From Terriglobus sp. TAA 43 (lineage in GTDB: Bacteria; Acidobacteriota; Terriglobia; Terriglobales; Acidobacteriaceae), in the NCBI RefSeq assembly GCF_000800015.1, contig NZ_JUGR01000001.1, forward strand, positions 558,001 to 622,000: a stretch of 64,000 nucleotides of DNA. Reading direction: 5' to 3'. Under the pieces are notes generated by a model, which ran no database searches, was not told the DNA's origin, and saw nothing but the letters and a program-made list of their open reading frames with translations. Positions within the stretch are counted from its first letter, which is position 1; each line of letters begins with the position of its first letter. Of this stretch, positions 36,170-45,085 are shown in pieces. A program made the translations under genes and the position numbers.

Positions 36170-38167
36170 ATGGCGAAGAAAAGCAAAGAGAAGCCGAAAC
36201 CCGCGGCAAAGTCCACACACGACGAAGAGGTGCTGGGCAAGGCGTATGACGGCCGCCTGATGAAGCGCCTGCTCACCTACATGCGCCCCTATGCGGGCCA
36301 TGCGGGCCTCAGCTTCGCCTCCATCCTGCTGAAAGCAGCCGCGGACGTCGTTGGCCCATACCTTGTGCTGGTCGCCACCGACCGCTATATGACCGGCCAC
36401 AACACCACGTTTGTGCCCGGATGGTTCGCGCGCCATCTTAGTCCGCAGCCCATCGTCGGCATCACCGAATGTGCCGCGCTCTACTTCGTCGCACTTCTAC
36501 TCAGCTACGCGCTGGAATTCATGCAGACGTACCTGATGCAGTGGACCGGCCAGCGCATTATGTTTGACATGCGCTCGCAGATCTTCCGCCATCTGCAACG
36601 CATGGATGTCGGCTTTTACGACCGTAATCCCGTTGGTCGCCTCGTCACCCGCGTTACCAGCGACATCGATGCCCTGAACGAAATGTTCACCAGCGGCGTT
36701 CTCGCCATCTTTGAAGATGTGTTCGTGCTGATCTTCATCGTCGGCATCATGCTGTGGCTCAGCTGGCCGCTGGCATTGCTTACGTTGTCGGTGTTGCCGC
36801 TCATCGGCTATGCCACGCGCCTCTTCCGCATTGCCGTTCGCAGCAGCTATCGCCGCATCCGCACGGCCATCGCCAAAATCAACGCCTACACGCAGGAACA
36901 CGTCAGCGGTATGAGCGTGGTGCAGCTCTTCAATCGAGAACAACGCGCGTACGACGACTTCACTTTAATCAACGCCGAACACCGCGACGCCTATGTGGAT
37001 CAGGTGCAAGCCTACTCGCTGTACTACCCCGCGGTGGAACTGCTCAGCACCATTGCGATTGCCATGGTGTTATGGAAGGGCGGTTTCGGTGTCCTGCATG
37101 GCGCCACATTCTTTGGTCGCGCCGTCACCATCGGTGTGCTGCTCGCATTCATGCAGTATGCGCAACGCTTCTTCCGCCCCATTCAGGATCTGAGCGAAAA
37201 GTACAACATCCTGCAGGCCGCCATGGCCGCCAGCGAGCGCGTCTTCAAACTCATCGACATGGAACCGGAGATCGTCTCCCCGGCCATCGCCGTTGAACCT
37301 CCGCACGGAGAACCCTGCGCCATCGAGTTCCGCAATGTCTGGTTCACTTACCAGACGTTGAGTGACGATCAAAAGTCCGCCATCGCCCTCGCGCAATCGG
37401 ACGAAGATCTCTCCGCTATTTCCGACGTCGAATGGATTCTTCGCGGCGTTTCTTTTGCTGTTGCGAAGGGTGAAACCGCAGCCGTGGTCGGTCACACGGG
37501 TGCAGGCAAGACCACCATTACCGCGCTGATGATGCGTTTCTACGATGTCCAGCACGGCAGTGTTCTCGTCGACGGCATGGACGTCCGGCAGATGCCGCTG
37601 GAAGCCCTCCGCAAGCGCTTCGGTGTGGTTCTCCAGGACGCATTCCTCTTTACCGGCACCGTCAAATCCAACATCCGCCTCGGCTCCGAATGGATCACCG
37701 ATGCCGAAGTGGAACGCGCTGCCGACGAAGTCAACATTGGCGACTACATCCGCACCCTGCCCCAGGGTTTCAACGAACCTATGCAGGAACGCGGTGCGAC
37801 TCTCTCCACCGGCCAGAAGCAGCTCATCAGCTTCGCCCGCGCTTTGGCGCACCGGCCAGAGATCCTTATCCTCGACGAAGCCACCTCCTCCGTCGATACC
37901 GACACCGAACTCCGTGTCCGGTCCGCGCTGGAAAAGATGATCTCCGGCCGAACGTCCTTCGTCATCGCCCACCGATTATCGACCATCCAGAGCGCCGACA
38001 AAATCCTGGTCATGCACAAGGGCAAGCTTCGCGAAAGCGGTACGCATAACGAACTGCTGACCCACCGCGGCCTGTATTGGCGTCTCTATCGCCTTCAGTA
38101 CAAGGATCAGGAAACAACCGCAGTCCCATTGGCCGTCGATGCTCTGCGCCTCCAGCCCGGCGACTGA
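36170..38167 (+). CDS. ABC exporter half-transporter, altered-signature subunit
   Basis: A 665-residue ABC exporter half. Six membrane helices at about 40-340, then an ATPase domain with Walker A GHTGAGKTT (441-449), signature LSTGQ (545-549) in place of LSGGQ, and Walker B ILILDE with the catalytic Glu570 intact. An insert of about 25 residues (396-420) lies between the A-loop Tyr and Walker A. Glu plus altered signature, together with the C-terminus (HRGLYWRLYRLQY), match the TM288/BmrD/MdlB type of subunit. Its natural partner is a degenerate-site subunit such as the one at 21853-23601. A lysine-rich N-terminal tail (1-25) is cytoplasmic. Start MAKKSKEK chosen over an ATG 11 codons earlier. 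Confidence 0.9.
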   Translation: MAKKSKEKPKPAAKSTHDEEVLGKAYDGRLMKRLLTYMRPYAGHAGLSFASILLKAAADVVGPYLVLVATDRYMTGHNTTFVPGWFARHLSPQPIVGITECAALYFVALLLSYALEFMQTYLMQWTGQRIMFDMRSQIFRHLQRMDVGFYDRNPVGRLVTRVTSDIDALNEMFTSGVLAIFEDVFVLIFIVGIMLWLSWPLALLTLSVLPLIGYATRLFRIAVRSSYRRIRTAIAKINAYTQEHVSGMSVVQLFNREQRAYDDFTLINAEHRDAYVDQVQAYSLYYPAVELLSTIAIAMVLWKGGFGVLHGATFFGRAVTIGVLLAFMQYAQRFFRPIQDLSEKYNILQAAMAASERVFKLIDMEPEIVSPAIAVEPPHGEPCAIEFRNVWFTYQTLSDDQKSAIALAQSDEDLSAISDVEWILRGVSFAVAKGETAAVVGHTGAGKTTITALMMRFYDVQHGSVLVDGMDVRQMPLEALRKRFGVVLQDAFLFTGTVKSNIRLGSEWITDAEVERAADEVNIGDYIRTLPQGFNEPMQERGATLSTGQKQLISFARALAHRPEILILDEATSSVDTDTELRVRSALEKMISGRTSFVIAHRLSTIQSADKILVMHKGKLRESGTHNELLTHRGLYWRLYRLQYKDQETTAVPLAVDALRLQPGD

Positions 38168-38287
38168 CGATTTATTACAGTTCTGCAAAAAACCATCACA
38201 ACACTACGATTTAACCCTCCCGGTGCGCTATCCTTGCCCGGGTGCCTGCGCTCAGAGAACGCAACGCAGGAGGAGAAGAACGCAAGC

Positions 38288-38911
38288 ATGTTCAGCGTGA
38301 TGCCACAGGACAGAAGTTTTTTTGACCACTTTGAACAGCTTGGCAAATGCCTGGTGGTGGTCTCTGACCAACTCGCTGGAAGCATGAATCTCTGGCCCGG
38401 CACAAACGGTCACGTTGCCAAGATGGAACAGAGCCGCCATGAAGCCCATCGCGTTATGCGCGAGACGCTTCTCCGGCTCGACACGGCCTTCATTACCCCG
38501 TTCGATCGCGAGGACATCCTCGAACTCACCAGTCGCATTTACGAAGCCATCGCCGTGATCGCTTCGGCGGGTCGCCGTATGGAGCTCTACCGGCTTGAGG
38601 AGATGCACCCCTCGCTGCGCGCGCACACCACTGCCATCGACACCATGGCGTCTGAGGTTTCGGCCACGCTGAACCGTCTGCGCAAGAAGGCAAAGCTCAG
38701 CGAACTCCGAGGCAACCTCGACGAAATCGGTCGTCAGGAAGAGTCAGCACGCCAGAGCCGCGATAAGTTCCTGGTGGAGTTGTACAGCGGCCAGCCGGAC
38801 CCCATCTCCGTCATGAAAAAGCGCGAGGTCCACGACCTGATGCTTGAGGCGATCTACCTCCTCGACAACCTTGGCCGCACCATCGAGCGCATCCTTCTAA
38901 AGAACGACTGA
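38288..38911 (+). CDS. DUF47 (PhoU-like) phosphate transport regulator
   Basis: A 207-residue all-helical protein of the DUF47/PhoU-like family. It sits 3 nt before a Pit phosphate transporter gene, the standard pairing; DUF47 proteins are thought to gate or regulate the transporter. Typical elements: FFDHFEQLGKC at the start, TPFDREDILELTSRIYEAI in the middle, and the final LEAIYLLDNLGRTIERI helix. AGGAGGAG lies upstream of the ATG. The 120-nt upstream region has no convincing Pho box. Confidence 0.88.
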   Translation: MFSVMPQDRSFFDHFEQLGKCLVVVSDQLAGSMNLWPGTNGHVAKMEQSRHEAHRVMRETLLRLDTAFITPFDREDILELTSRIYEAIAVIASAGRRMELYRLEEMHPSLRAHTTAIDTMASEVSATLNRLRKKAKLSELRGNLDEIGRQEESARQSRDKFLVELYSGQPDPISVMKKREVHDLMLEAIYLLDNLGRTIERILLKND

Positions 38912-38914
38912 CGC

Positions 38915-39997
38915 ATGCACGCAGCACCTCTGCTCCTGGTCATCATTACGGTTGTCATCGCTTTGGGGTTTGACTTCCTCAACGGTGTGCACGATGCGGC
39001 GAACTCCATCGCCACCATCGTCACCACGCGTGTGCTGACACCGCCGCAGGCCGTCCTCTGGGCCGCCATCTTCAACTTCGTTGCGGCATTTGTCTTCGGC
39101 ACAGGCGTGGCGCATACCATCAGCAGCGGCCTCATCCGGCCTGAAGCCATGACCATTTATGTGGTGCTTGCTGGCCTTATCGGCGCCATTCTTTGGAATC
39201 TGCTGACCTGGTATCTCGCTCTGCCCACCAGCTCTTCTCACGCCATCATCTCGGCGCTCGCAGGAGCAGCCATTGCATCGTTCGGCAGCTACCACGCAAT
39301 CCTTTTCACGGGATGGGGCACGGGTTGGGGTTCCATCCTTATCTTCCTCGTTCTATCTCCGCTCGTCGGCATGGTGCTCGGCTACATCATCATGCATATT
39401 GTGGCGTGGAGCAGCTACAAGGCACCGCGCGAGGATGCCTCGCGCTGGTTCCGCCGCCTGCAACTCGTCTCCGCAGGTGCTTACTCGCTCGGTCACGGCA
39501 CCAACGATGCGCAGAAAACCATGGGCATCATCGTGGCCACACTCGTTGCCACTGGCTATGGTCAGTACGCACAAGGCCACACCAATCTGCTGGGTCGCCA
39601 CCATGAAATCCCCATCTGGATCATCCTGTCCTGCCACGCGGCCATCGCCGCCGGCACCATGATCGGTGGATGGAAAATCGTTAAAACGATGGGTTCGCGC
39701 ATCACCCCGCACCTGCGTCCTATGGGTGGCTTCTCCGCGGAAATGGCCGCAGCCATCACCATCGGTCTTGCCACAGTTGCAAAGGTCCCCATCTCTACCA
39801 CTCACGCCATCGGCGGAGCAATCTCTGGCGTTGGTGCCACGCGTGGTCTCCACGCCGTTCGCTGGATTTGGGCCAAGCGCATTATCTATGGCTGGATTCT
39901 TACCTTCCCGGGAGCAGCGCTTGTCGGCGCCGTAACCTATTACCTGCTCCACTTCACGCTGGAAGCATGGCTCGGCGGAGCGGTCGCCATTCACTAA
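38915..39997 (+). CDS. Low-affinity inorganic phosphate transporter (Pit family)
   Basis: A 360-residue inner-membrane transporter with about 10 hydrophobic segments. The two family signature repeats are visible: GFDFLNGVHDAANSIATIV near the N-terminus and SLGHGTNDAQKTMGII in the second half; PTSSSHAI and PISTTHAIGGAI are the paired substrate loops. It imports phosphate, probably as a metal complex, with protons. The upstream DUF47 gene is its likely regulator in a two-gene operon, closed by a strong terminator. Confidence 0.94.
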   Translation: MHAAPLLLVIITVVIALGFDFLNGVHDAANSIATIVTTRVLTPPQAVLWAAIFNFVAAFVFGTGVAHTISSGLIRPEAMTIYVVLAGLIGAILWNLLTWYLALPTSSSHAIISALAGAAIASFGSYHAILFTGWGTGWGSILIFLVLSPLVGMVLGYIIMHIVAWSSYKAPREDASRWFRRLQLVSAGAYSLGHGTNDAQKTMGIIVATLVATGYGQYAQGHTNLLGRHHEIPIWIILSCHAAIAAGTMIGGWKIVKTMGSRITPHLRPMGGFSAEMAAAITIGLATVAKVPISTTHAIGGAISGVGATRGLHAVRWIWAKRIIYGWILTFPGAALVGAVTYYLLHFTLEAWLGGAVAIH

Positions 39998-40020
39998 GAA
40001 TCAGAATCAAGCAATCAATA

Positions 40021-40057
40021 AAGAAGGGCGCGCTTATCAAATAAGCGCGCCCTTCTT
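40021..40057. terminator. Strong bidirectional terminator after the Pit gene
   Basis: A perfect 17-bp stem (40021-40037 with 40041-40057) around a 3-nt loop, followed by ATTTTC on the forward strand. It separates the convergent pit and YXWGXW genes. Confidence 0.88.
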
Positions 40058-40071
40058 ATTTTCAGTGCTGT

Positions 40072-41136
40072 TTAACGACGAGGTCCATGCGCCTCGTTGT
40101 GGTTTTCGTGGCTGATCTGCCGGCTGGCAGCATTCTGTTCGTGGTTCACCTGCTGCCGTTCCGGCCCCGTCATCCGTCCACCATTCGCAACACGATCCTG
40201 CCGCACCTGGCGATCAATCGACTGCTGACGATTCTCCGCACGCGCTGCTTCACCCGATGACATCCGACCACTTTCAATACCGTTGCCAATGCGCTGCTGC
40301 TGGTTCACCTCACGATTGTTCACCGTGTTGTTGGCAAAGCCACGCTGCACAGGAGCTGCGTTCGGTTGCCCACCCGGACGTGCTCCGGGATTCATCGCCG
40401 GTGCGCCCGTAGGACGTCCCTGCGCTCCAAAGCGATTGCCGCCGACATTCGTCATCGCCATCGTCTGCGGACGACCACCATTGTTCCTGGCAAACGCATT
40501 GCGATCCTGCGATGCGAAGTTCTGGTGCTGCTGCTGGTTCACCGTCGCACCAAAATGCTGCTCGCGGCTGAAGGCCATCTGCTGCGGCGTGGGCCGTGCG
40601 CCAATGCCTCCAGGTCCATTGAAGCTTGTACGGTTGACCACCGTGTTGCGGACCACCGTGCGATCAATGTAGGTGTTGCGAATCACCGTCGTATTCACGT
40701 TCACCACGGCAGTGTTGTAGCGGAAGACATTGCCAGCCCACATGCCGCCACCAAAGCCCACGCCGCTATAGCCAAAGCCGTAGTTCACGCCGCCATAGAA
40801 GCCAACATGCGGTCCCCAGTAGCCTGCATTCCACGCATACACGCCGCCGTTATAGCCCCAATAACCAGGCGTCCACAACACACCCACGCGCGGCGGAGCC
40901 ACCCACACACCCGGAACCCAGTAGTAGCCTTCTGGACCCCAGGCCCAGTATCCCGGCGTCCACATGTAACCCGGCTGTGGGCATGGCGGCTGTACATACA
41001 CGGGCAATGCTGGCGGTGCGGTACGGATGGAAATCCCAATCGCAAACGACTGCGCGGAGACATGCTGTGCCAGCGGAACGGCAACAGCGAAAGCAGCAAC
41101 GGCTGCAAGAGTGGCAGTGCGTGTCAACGTCTTCAT
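40072..41136 (-). CDS. Exported YXWGXW-repeat protein with Asn/Gln-rich tail
   Basis: A 354-residue secreted protein. Signal peptide 1-29 (ending VSAQ). Residues 50-115 hold tryptophan/glycine repeats of the YXWGXW type (GYWAWGPEGYYW, GYWGYNGGVYAW, GYWGPHVGFYGG). A Val/Asn/Thr segment with alternating NTxV/RNT residues follows, then about 190 residues rich in Asn, Gln, Arg and Gly. The composition suggests a disordered or fibrous surface protein. Function unknown. GGGAGAAG precedes the ATG at 41136; the upstream open frame is not needed. Confidence 0.75.
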   Translation of the reverse strand: MKTLTRTATLAAVAAFAVAVPLAQHVSAQSFAIGISIRTAPPALPVYVQPPCPQPGYMWTPGYWAWGPEGYYWVPGVWVAPPRVGVLWTPGYWGYNGGVYAWNAGYWGPHVGFYGGVNYGFGYSGVGFGGGMWAGNVFRYNTAVVNVNTTVIRNTYIDRTVVRNTVVNRTSFNGPGGIGARPTPQQMAFSREQHFGATVNQQQHQNFASQDRNAFARNNGGRPQTMAMTNVGGNRFGAQGRPTGAPAMNPGARPGGQPNAAPVQRGFANNTVNNREVNQQQRIGNGIESGRMSSGEAARAENRQQSIDRQVRQDRVANGGRMTGPERQQVNHEQNAASRQISHENHNEAHGPRR

Positions 41137-41274
41137 CAAACTCTTCTCCCTTGTTCGCAGCATGGCTGCGGGACAAACGTGAAGACACGGCTGCGCCAGG
41201 GATGTTGCACAGAAAATTTTTCTTTCTGTTGTGGCCAAATGTTCCTGCCATCTGCACTTTCGTTCGCCAGCTAC

Positions 41275-41280
41275 TAGACT
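41275..41280 (+). promoter_or_regulatory. Putative -10 element of lpxB
   Basis: TAGACT ends 8 nt before the lpxB GTG. A weak GAAGG lies between them, so a very short leader or leaderless mRNA is likely. Confidence 0.4.
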
Positions 41281-41288
41281 GAAGGTGC

Positions 41289-42464
41289 GTGAAGAGTCCC
41301 CTCATCTTTCTCTCAGCAGGCGAAGCCTCCGGCGATCATTACGGCGCAGAGCTGATCACAGCCCTTCGTGCCGTGCTCCCTGAAGCCCGCTTCACCGGCC
41401 TCGGCGGCACTGCCATGGAAGCAGCCGGACAAGACCGTGTCATTCGCGCAGAAGATGTAGCGGTCATGGGCATCACGGAGATCCTCCGCCATATCCCCAC
41501 CATCCTGCGCAGCTACAAAACGCTAGTGGAGTCGATAAAAAGACAACGGCCCGACGTCGCCGTACTCATCGACTTCCCCGACGTAAACTTTCGCCTCGCG
41601 AAACATCTCAAGCGGATGGGAGTGCCGGTCATCTGGTTTGTCTCGCCGCAACTATGGGCATGGAAGCGCAAGCGTCTGCGCTGGGTACAACAGCGTGTAG
41701 CGAAGATGCTCACCATCTTCCCCTTCGAGCAACCCTTCTATGCCAATCGTGGAGTACAAGCCGAGTTCGTAGGCCATCCGCTCGCAGAGCAACCACTGCC
41801 CACTGTCTCCCGCGAAGCTTACGCCACGCGATACGCTCTGAATCCTCACAAGCAATGGGTGGCGCTTCTGCCAGGTAGCCGTGGCGGCGAAATCGACGCC
41901 AATCTCCCTGGGCTTGTTCATGCCGCCATGCTCCTTGGCGACGCTTACGAATACCTCATCCCCGTGGCTCCTACTGTGAGCCACGACCGCCGGGACCAGA
42001 TGCGTTCGCGTGCCAGGAGTGGCTCATTCCATTTCGTTGAAGACGCGCGAGCAGCCCTCATGCACAGCCGAGCCGCAGTCGTAGCCAGCGGAACAGCAAC
42101 CGTACAGGCTGCCGTCATCGGCACACCCTTCGTCGTGGTCTACCGCGTCTCCAATCTCACCTTCCGCATGGCGAAAGCGCTGGTGAAGTACCCACCAGAG
42201 ATCCCCGCAGAAGTCGACGAACACGGCAACCTGCCCATCGCTATGGTCAACCTCATCGCCCGCCGCCGCGTCGTTCCGGAGCTTCTTCAGGATCAGTTCA
42301 CTGGCGCAAACGTGGCCGCAGCCCTGAAGCCACTTCTGGCCGACACACCCCAGCGCGAAGAGCAGATCGAAGCCCTCGCCGAAGTTCGTCGACGCCTTCT
42401 AAGCCCAACAAATCGCACCGCCATTGAAAGTCTGCGCGACGCCGTATTGGAGGCACTGTCCTGA
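41289..42464 (+). CDS. lpxB: Lipid-A-disaccharide synthase
   Basis: LpxB of 391 residues (GT19), which condenses UDP-diacylglucosamine and lipid X into the beta-1,6 lipid A disaccharide at the inner membrane. N-terminal SAGEASGDHYGAEL, LIDFPDVNFRLAK, VSPQLWAWK and the C-terminal VASGTATVQAAVIGTPFVVVYR are all diagnostic. The start is GTG at 41289. It shows that this organism makes lipid A, consistent with the LptFG fusion. lpxA, lpxD and lpxK are not in the window. Confidence 0.95.
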   Translation: MKSPLIFLSAGEASGDHYGAELITALRAVLPEARFTGLGGTAMEAAGQDRVIRAEDVAVMGITEILRHIPTILRSYKTLVESIKRQRPDVAVLIDFPDVNFRLAKHLKRMGVPVIWFVSPQLWAWKRKRLRWVQQRVAKMLTIFPFEQPFYANRGVQAEFVGHPLAEQPLPTVSREAYATRYALNPHKQWVALLPGSRGGEIDANLPGLVHAAMLLGDAYEYLIPVAPTVSHDRRDQMRSRARSGSFHFVEDARAALMHSRAAVVASGTATVQAAVIGTPFVVVYRVSNLTFRMAKALVKYPPEIPAEVDEHGNLPIAMVNLIARRRVVPELLQDQFTGANVAAALKPLLADTPQREEQIEALAEVRRRLLSPTNRTAIESLRDAVLEALS

Positions 42465-42502
42465 TCCCCCACAACACACTCCGCCGATCTGCGTCTAACC
42501 GT

Positions 42503-42530
42503 TTGACAGCTCTGGAGAAAGGGCTAGTCT
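42503..42530 (+). promoter_or_regulatory. Putative promoter of the M1-peptidase homologue
   Basis: A consensus -35 TTGACA (42503-42508), 16-nt spacer and TAGTCT (42525-42530), 29 nt before the ATG at 42560. Confidence 0.45.
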
Positions 42531-42559
42531 GTCCCTGCACCAAAAGGATTTCTGCCAGC

Positions 42560-44545
42560 ATGCCTGCGATTCGCACGACACTCGCCTTTGCCAGCGCCGC
42601 CCTCCTCGCGCTCGGCTCCGCTGCCTTTGCGCAGAGTTCCACGCGGCCGCCCATCAACGTCACAGGCTATGCCATCACCGCCGAAGTCGACCCCACGGCG
42701 CAGCGCCTCACCGCCACCGCGCAGGTCACCTTCACGGCGAATCAGGACATCACCTCCGCCACCTTTGAGCTGAACAATGGTCTGCGGATCACCAAAATCA
42801 CCGGCCCCGGCGCCAAGCCGCTCGACAGCGACCGCGACGCCCGACGCTCCACCGTCACCGTGTCGCTTCCTGCGCCCATGGCCAGCGGCACAAGTGCTAC
42901 GTTTACCTTTACTTACGCGGGCATTCTGAAAGACGAGGATACAAGTCCGGTCGAAGGCATTAAGCTGGCCGCCATCGCCGATCCCGTCTCTATCCTGCTC
43001 TATCCCGGCCGCTGGTTTCCCATGGTTGGCCTGTACACCAACCGTTTCACCATGGACCTGAAGGTCACGGTGCCAGAGGGTGAAACCGCCGTCTCCAGCG
43101 GCTTCGTCGCCAAAAAAGCGATGCCCGCCAACAAGACCGAGTTTGATTTCGCATGGACCAAACCCGGCCTACCCGGCACCCTCGTGATCGGCAAATTCCT
43201 GCCTGCCATCAAAACTCCGGACGCCCGGCAGATTTCCGTTTACGTAACGGAGAAGCACAAGGCAAACGCCGCCGAATATGCGGCCACCGCCGCGCAGCAG
43301 CAGGAGTTCTTCACGCAGAGCTTTGGCGCGCCAGAGTCCGGCATCCTCCAGATCGTCGAAATCCCCGACGACTCCGTGAGCGCCTCATGGGGCCCGGAAG
43401 TCATTGCCATCGCGGGTAACCGCATTGGCGATAAGAACAGCCACCGCCTCCTCGCCAACACCATCGCGCACCAGTGGTTCGGCTCCGCCATCAGCCCGGC
43501 CACGCTCAACGACGCATGGATCACCAACGGCATGGCTCGTTACGGCGAGTTGATGAACCTGGAAGAAAACGGTGGCAAGACCGCCCTCCAGACCGCCATG
43601 CCCGACATTGAAGCAGGCGCGCTCGCATACGACACGCAGCCGCTCACAACACTCGCACGCATCGATCCCTTCTCGCCGCAGTTCCAATCCATGACGCTGG
43701 AAAAGGGCGCCATGGTCTTTCACATGCTGCGATACCAGTTCGGCGATGACAAGTTCCTCACCTTCCTGAAGAACCTGCTCTCCACCTACCGAGACAAGCC
43801 CGTGCGCACCGCCGATCTGGAGAACATCGCCAAACTGACCGCGGGTGACAACACTAACCTGACGCCGTTCTTCGCGCAGTGGCTCGACGGCACCGGCTCG
43901 CCAACGTTCCAGAACAAGTACACCGTCTATCGTCTCGGCGGTGGCAAAGGCTTCCGTACTGTTGGTGCGGTTGCGCAGGACCTTGACCTGTTCCGCATGC
44001 CCGTCGACCTTCGTATTGAGACTGACGGCAAGACCGAAACGCGCAAGATCGATGTCTCAGGAACCGACTCTGCGTACACCATCGAAACCTTCGGCCGGCC
44101 GCGCCGCATCGTCATCGATCCCGACAACTGGATCCTCAAGAGCACGCCCGACCTCGCTGTTCGTGTCGCTGTGTTGAAGGGCCAGCAACTCGTCGCGCAG
44201 GGTGACCTCATCGGTGCGCTCGCCGAATACCAGAAGGCTCTCGACACCAACAAGAACTCTTCGCTGGCCACCTATCGCATTGCGGAGATCTTCTTCACGC
44301 AGCGCAACTATCAGTCCGCAGCTAACAGCTATCGCGACGCTTTGCGAGGTGACGGCGATCCACGCTGGACGCAGGTCTGGAGCCACATCGGCCTCGGCAA
44401 AATCTTTGATATCACCGGCCAGCGCGACCGCGCCGTGCAGGAATACCGACTCGCCGTACAGACCAACGACAACACACAAGGCGCCATCAACGAAGCCCGT
44501 GCACTGCTGCAAAAGCCCTACGAGCGCCCCCGCGCCACGGACTAG
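42560..44545 (+). CDS. Inactive M1-peptidase homologue with TPR tail
   Basis: A 661-residue exported protein. Signal peptide 1-24 (ending AAFAQ), an M1-type beta-saddle (about 30-225), a thermolysin-like M1 domain (about 235-450), a further beta domain, and TPR helices (about 540-650, from VLKGQQLVAQGDLIGALAEYQ). The zinc site is lost: the expected HExxH reads NTIAH (300-304) before QWFG, and the third ligand Glu of the NEG motif is Asn323 in ITNGMARY. With two of three metal ligands and the catalytic Glu missing, it should not be a peptidase. It may bind peptides or act as a scaffold in the periplasm. Confidence 0.85.
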   Translation: MPAIRTTLAFASAALLALGSAAFAQSSTRPPINVTGYAITAEVDPTAQRLTATAQVTFTANQDITSATFELNNGLRITKITGPGAKPLDSDRDARRSTVTVSLPAPMASGTSATFTFTYAGILKDEDTSPVEGIKLAAIADPVSILLYPGRWFPMVGLYTNRFTMDLKVTVPEGETAVSSGFVAKKAMPANKTEFDFAWTKPGLPGTLVIGKFLPAIKTPDARQISVYVTEKHKANAAEYAATAAQQQEFFTQSFGAPESGILQIVEIPDDSVSASWGPEVIAIAGNRIGDKNSHRLLANTIAHQWFGSAISPATLNDAWITNGMARYGELMNLEENGGKTALQTAMPDIEAGALAYDTQPLTTLARIDPFSPQFQSMTLEKGAMVFHMLRYQFGDDKFLTFLKNLLSTYRDKPVRTADLENIAKLTAGDNTNLTPFFAQWLDGTGSPTFQNKYTVYRLGGGKGFRTVGAVAQDLDLFRMPVDLRIETDGKTETRKIDVSGTDSAYTIETFGRPRRIVIDPDNWILKSTPDLAVRVAVLKGQQLVAQGDLIGALAEYQKALDTNKNSSLATYRIAEIFFTQRNYQSAANSYRDALRGDGDPRWTQVWSHIGLGKIFDITGQRDRAVQEYRLAVQTNDNTQGAINEARALLQKPYERPRATD

Positions 44546-44565
44546 TTGCCTGATTTCACATGCAT

Positions 44566-44594
44566 AGGGGACGTGGCGTATAGTTGCGTCCCCT
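44566..44594 (+). terminator. Terminator after the M1 homologue
   Basis: AGGGGACG (44566-44573) pairs with CGTCCCCT (44587-44594) over a 13-nt loop and is followed by TTT. Confidence 0.8.
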
Positions 44595-44848
44595 TTTCAG
44601 TGCCCCGTTAAGCAACAGAAACCTGAAAACCTGAATCCTCGAGCGATCTCGAGCGTCTAGATGTGTGTACAGAAGTTGGTCAGGACCGGGGCGTCGACAC
44701 CCGGAACACCATCTTCGAGGATTGGCATAAGGCCAACCGTACCGGAGATTTGAACGGACCCGGTACGTAGTATCCCGCTTCCCAAGCCGAGTCTGGCAAA
44801 GGCCGCGACCGCTCGACGGCGCCCGACTCATCAAGGGGTGTATTTCCC
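44595..44848. other. Intergenic region with an 8-bp inverted repeat
   Basis: About 250 nt without a supportable gene. CGTACCGG (44738-44745) and CCGGTACG (44760-44767) form a perfect inverted repeat across 14 nt, and CTCGAG-CGAT-CTCGAG a smaller one near 44640. They could be operators or leader structures for the small exported peptide gene downstream. A 30-codon frame in this stretch has no ribosome site. Confidence 0.35.
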
Positions 44849-45007
44849 ATGACGTATCGCATCGCCGCAGTTCTTCTTGCCCTCGCCACACCGCTTGCAA
44901 TCGCTGCCCAAGAGCATGACCGCTCCCCGCGCACACACGATAGCTCACCCAGCTATCACGACAGTTCACCGCGCCCCAGTGGTCAGCAGCAGACGGCACA
45001 CCGCTAA
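44849..45007 (+). CDS. Small exported His/Ser-rich peptide (52 aa)
   Basis: A short gene encoding a signal peptide (about 1-20, MTYRIAAVLLALATPLAIAA) and a 32-residue polar mature part with a tandem HDSSP repeat and several histidines. AAGGGG is positioned 8-9 nt before the ATG, and a clean terminator follows the stop, so it looks like a real monocistronic gene. Function unknown; the histidines might bind metal, but that is only a guess. Confidence 0.55.
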   Translation: MTYRIAAVLLALATPLAIAAQEHDRSPRTHDSSPSYHDSSPRPSGQQQTAHR

Positions 45008-45040
45008 AACATCAGGACTGAAATCGAGTCCACCATGATG

Positions 45041-45060
45041 GCCCTGAAGACGTTCAGGGC
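45041..45060 (+). terminator. Terminator after the small peptide gene
   Basis: GCCCTGAA (45041-45048), loop GACG, TTCAGGGC (45053-45060), then CTTGCTTTTT. Confidence 0.8.
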
Positions 45061-45085
45061 CTTGCTTTTTGCCTGGAAATAGAAC

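Noticed and set aside
38168-38287. Pho box upstream of the DUF47-pit operon
   Set aside because: I looked for paired CTGTCAT-like repeats 11 bp apart and found none that were convincing.
44649-44750. 30-codon frame in the leader of the small peptide gene
   Set aside because: No ribosome site and Arg/Pro/Thr-rich composition without pattern; not enough to call a leader peptide.
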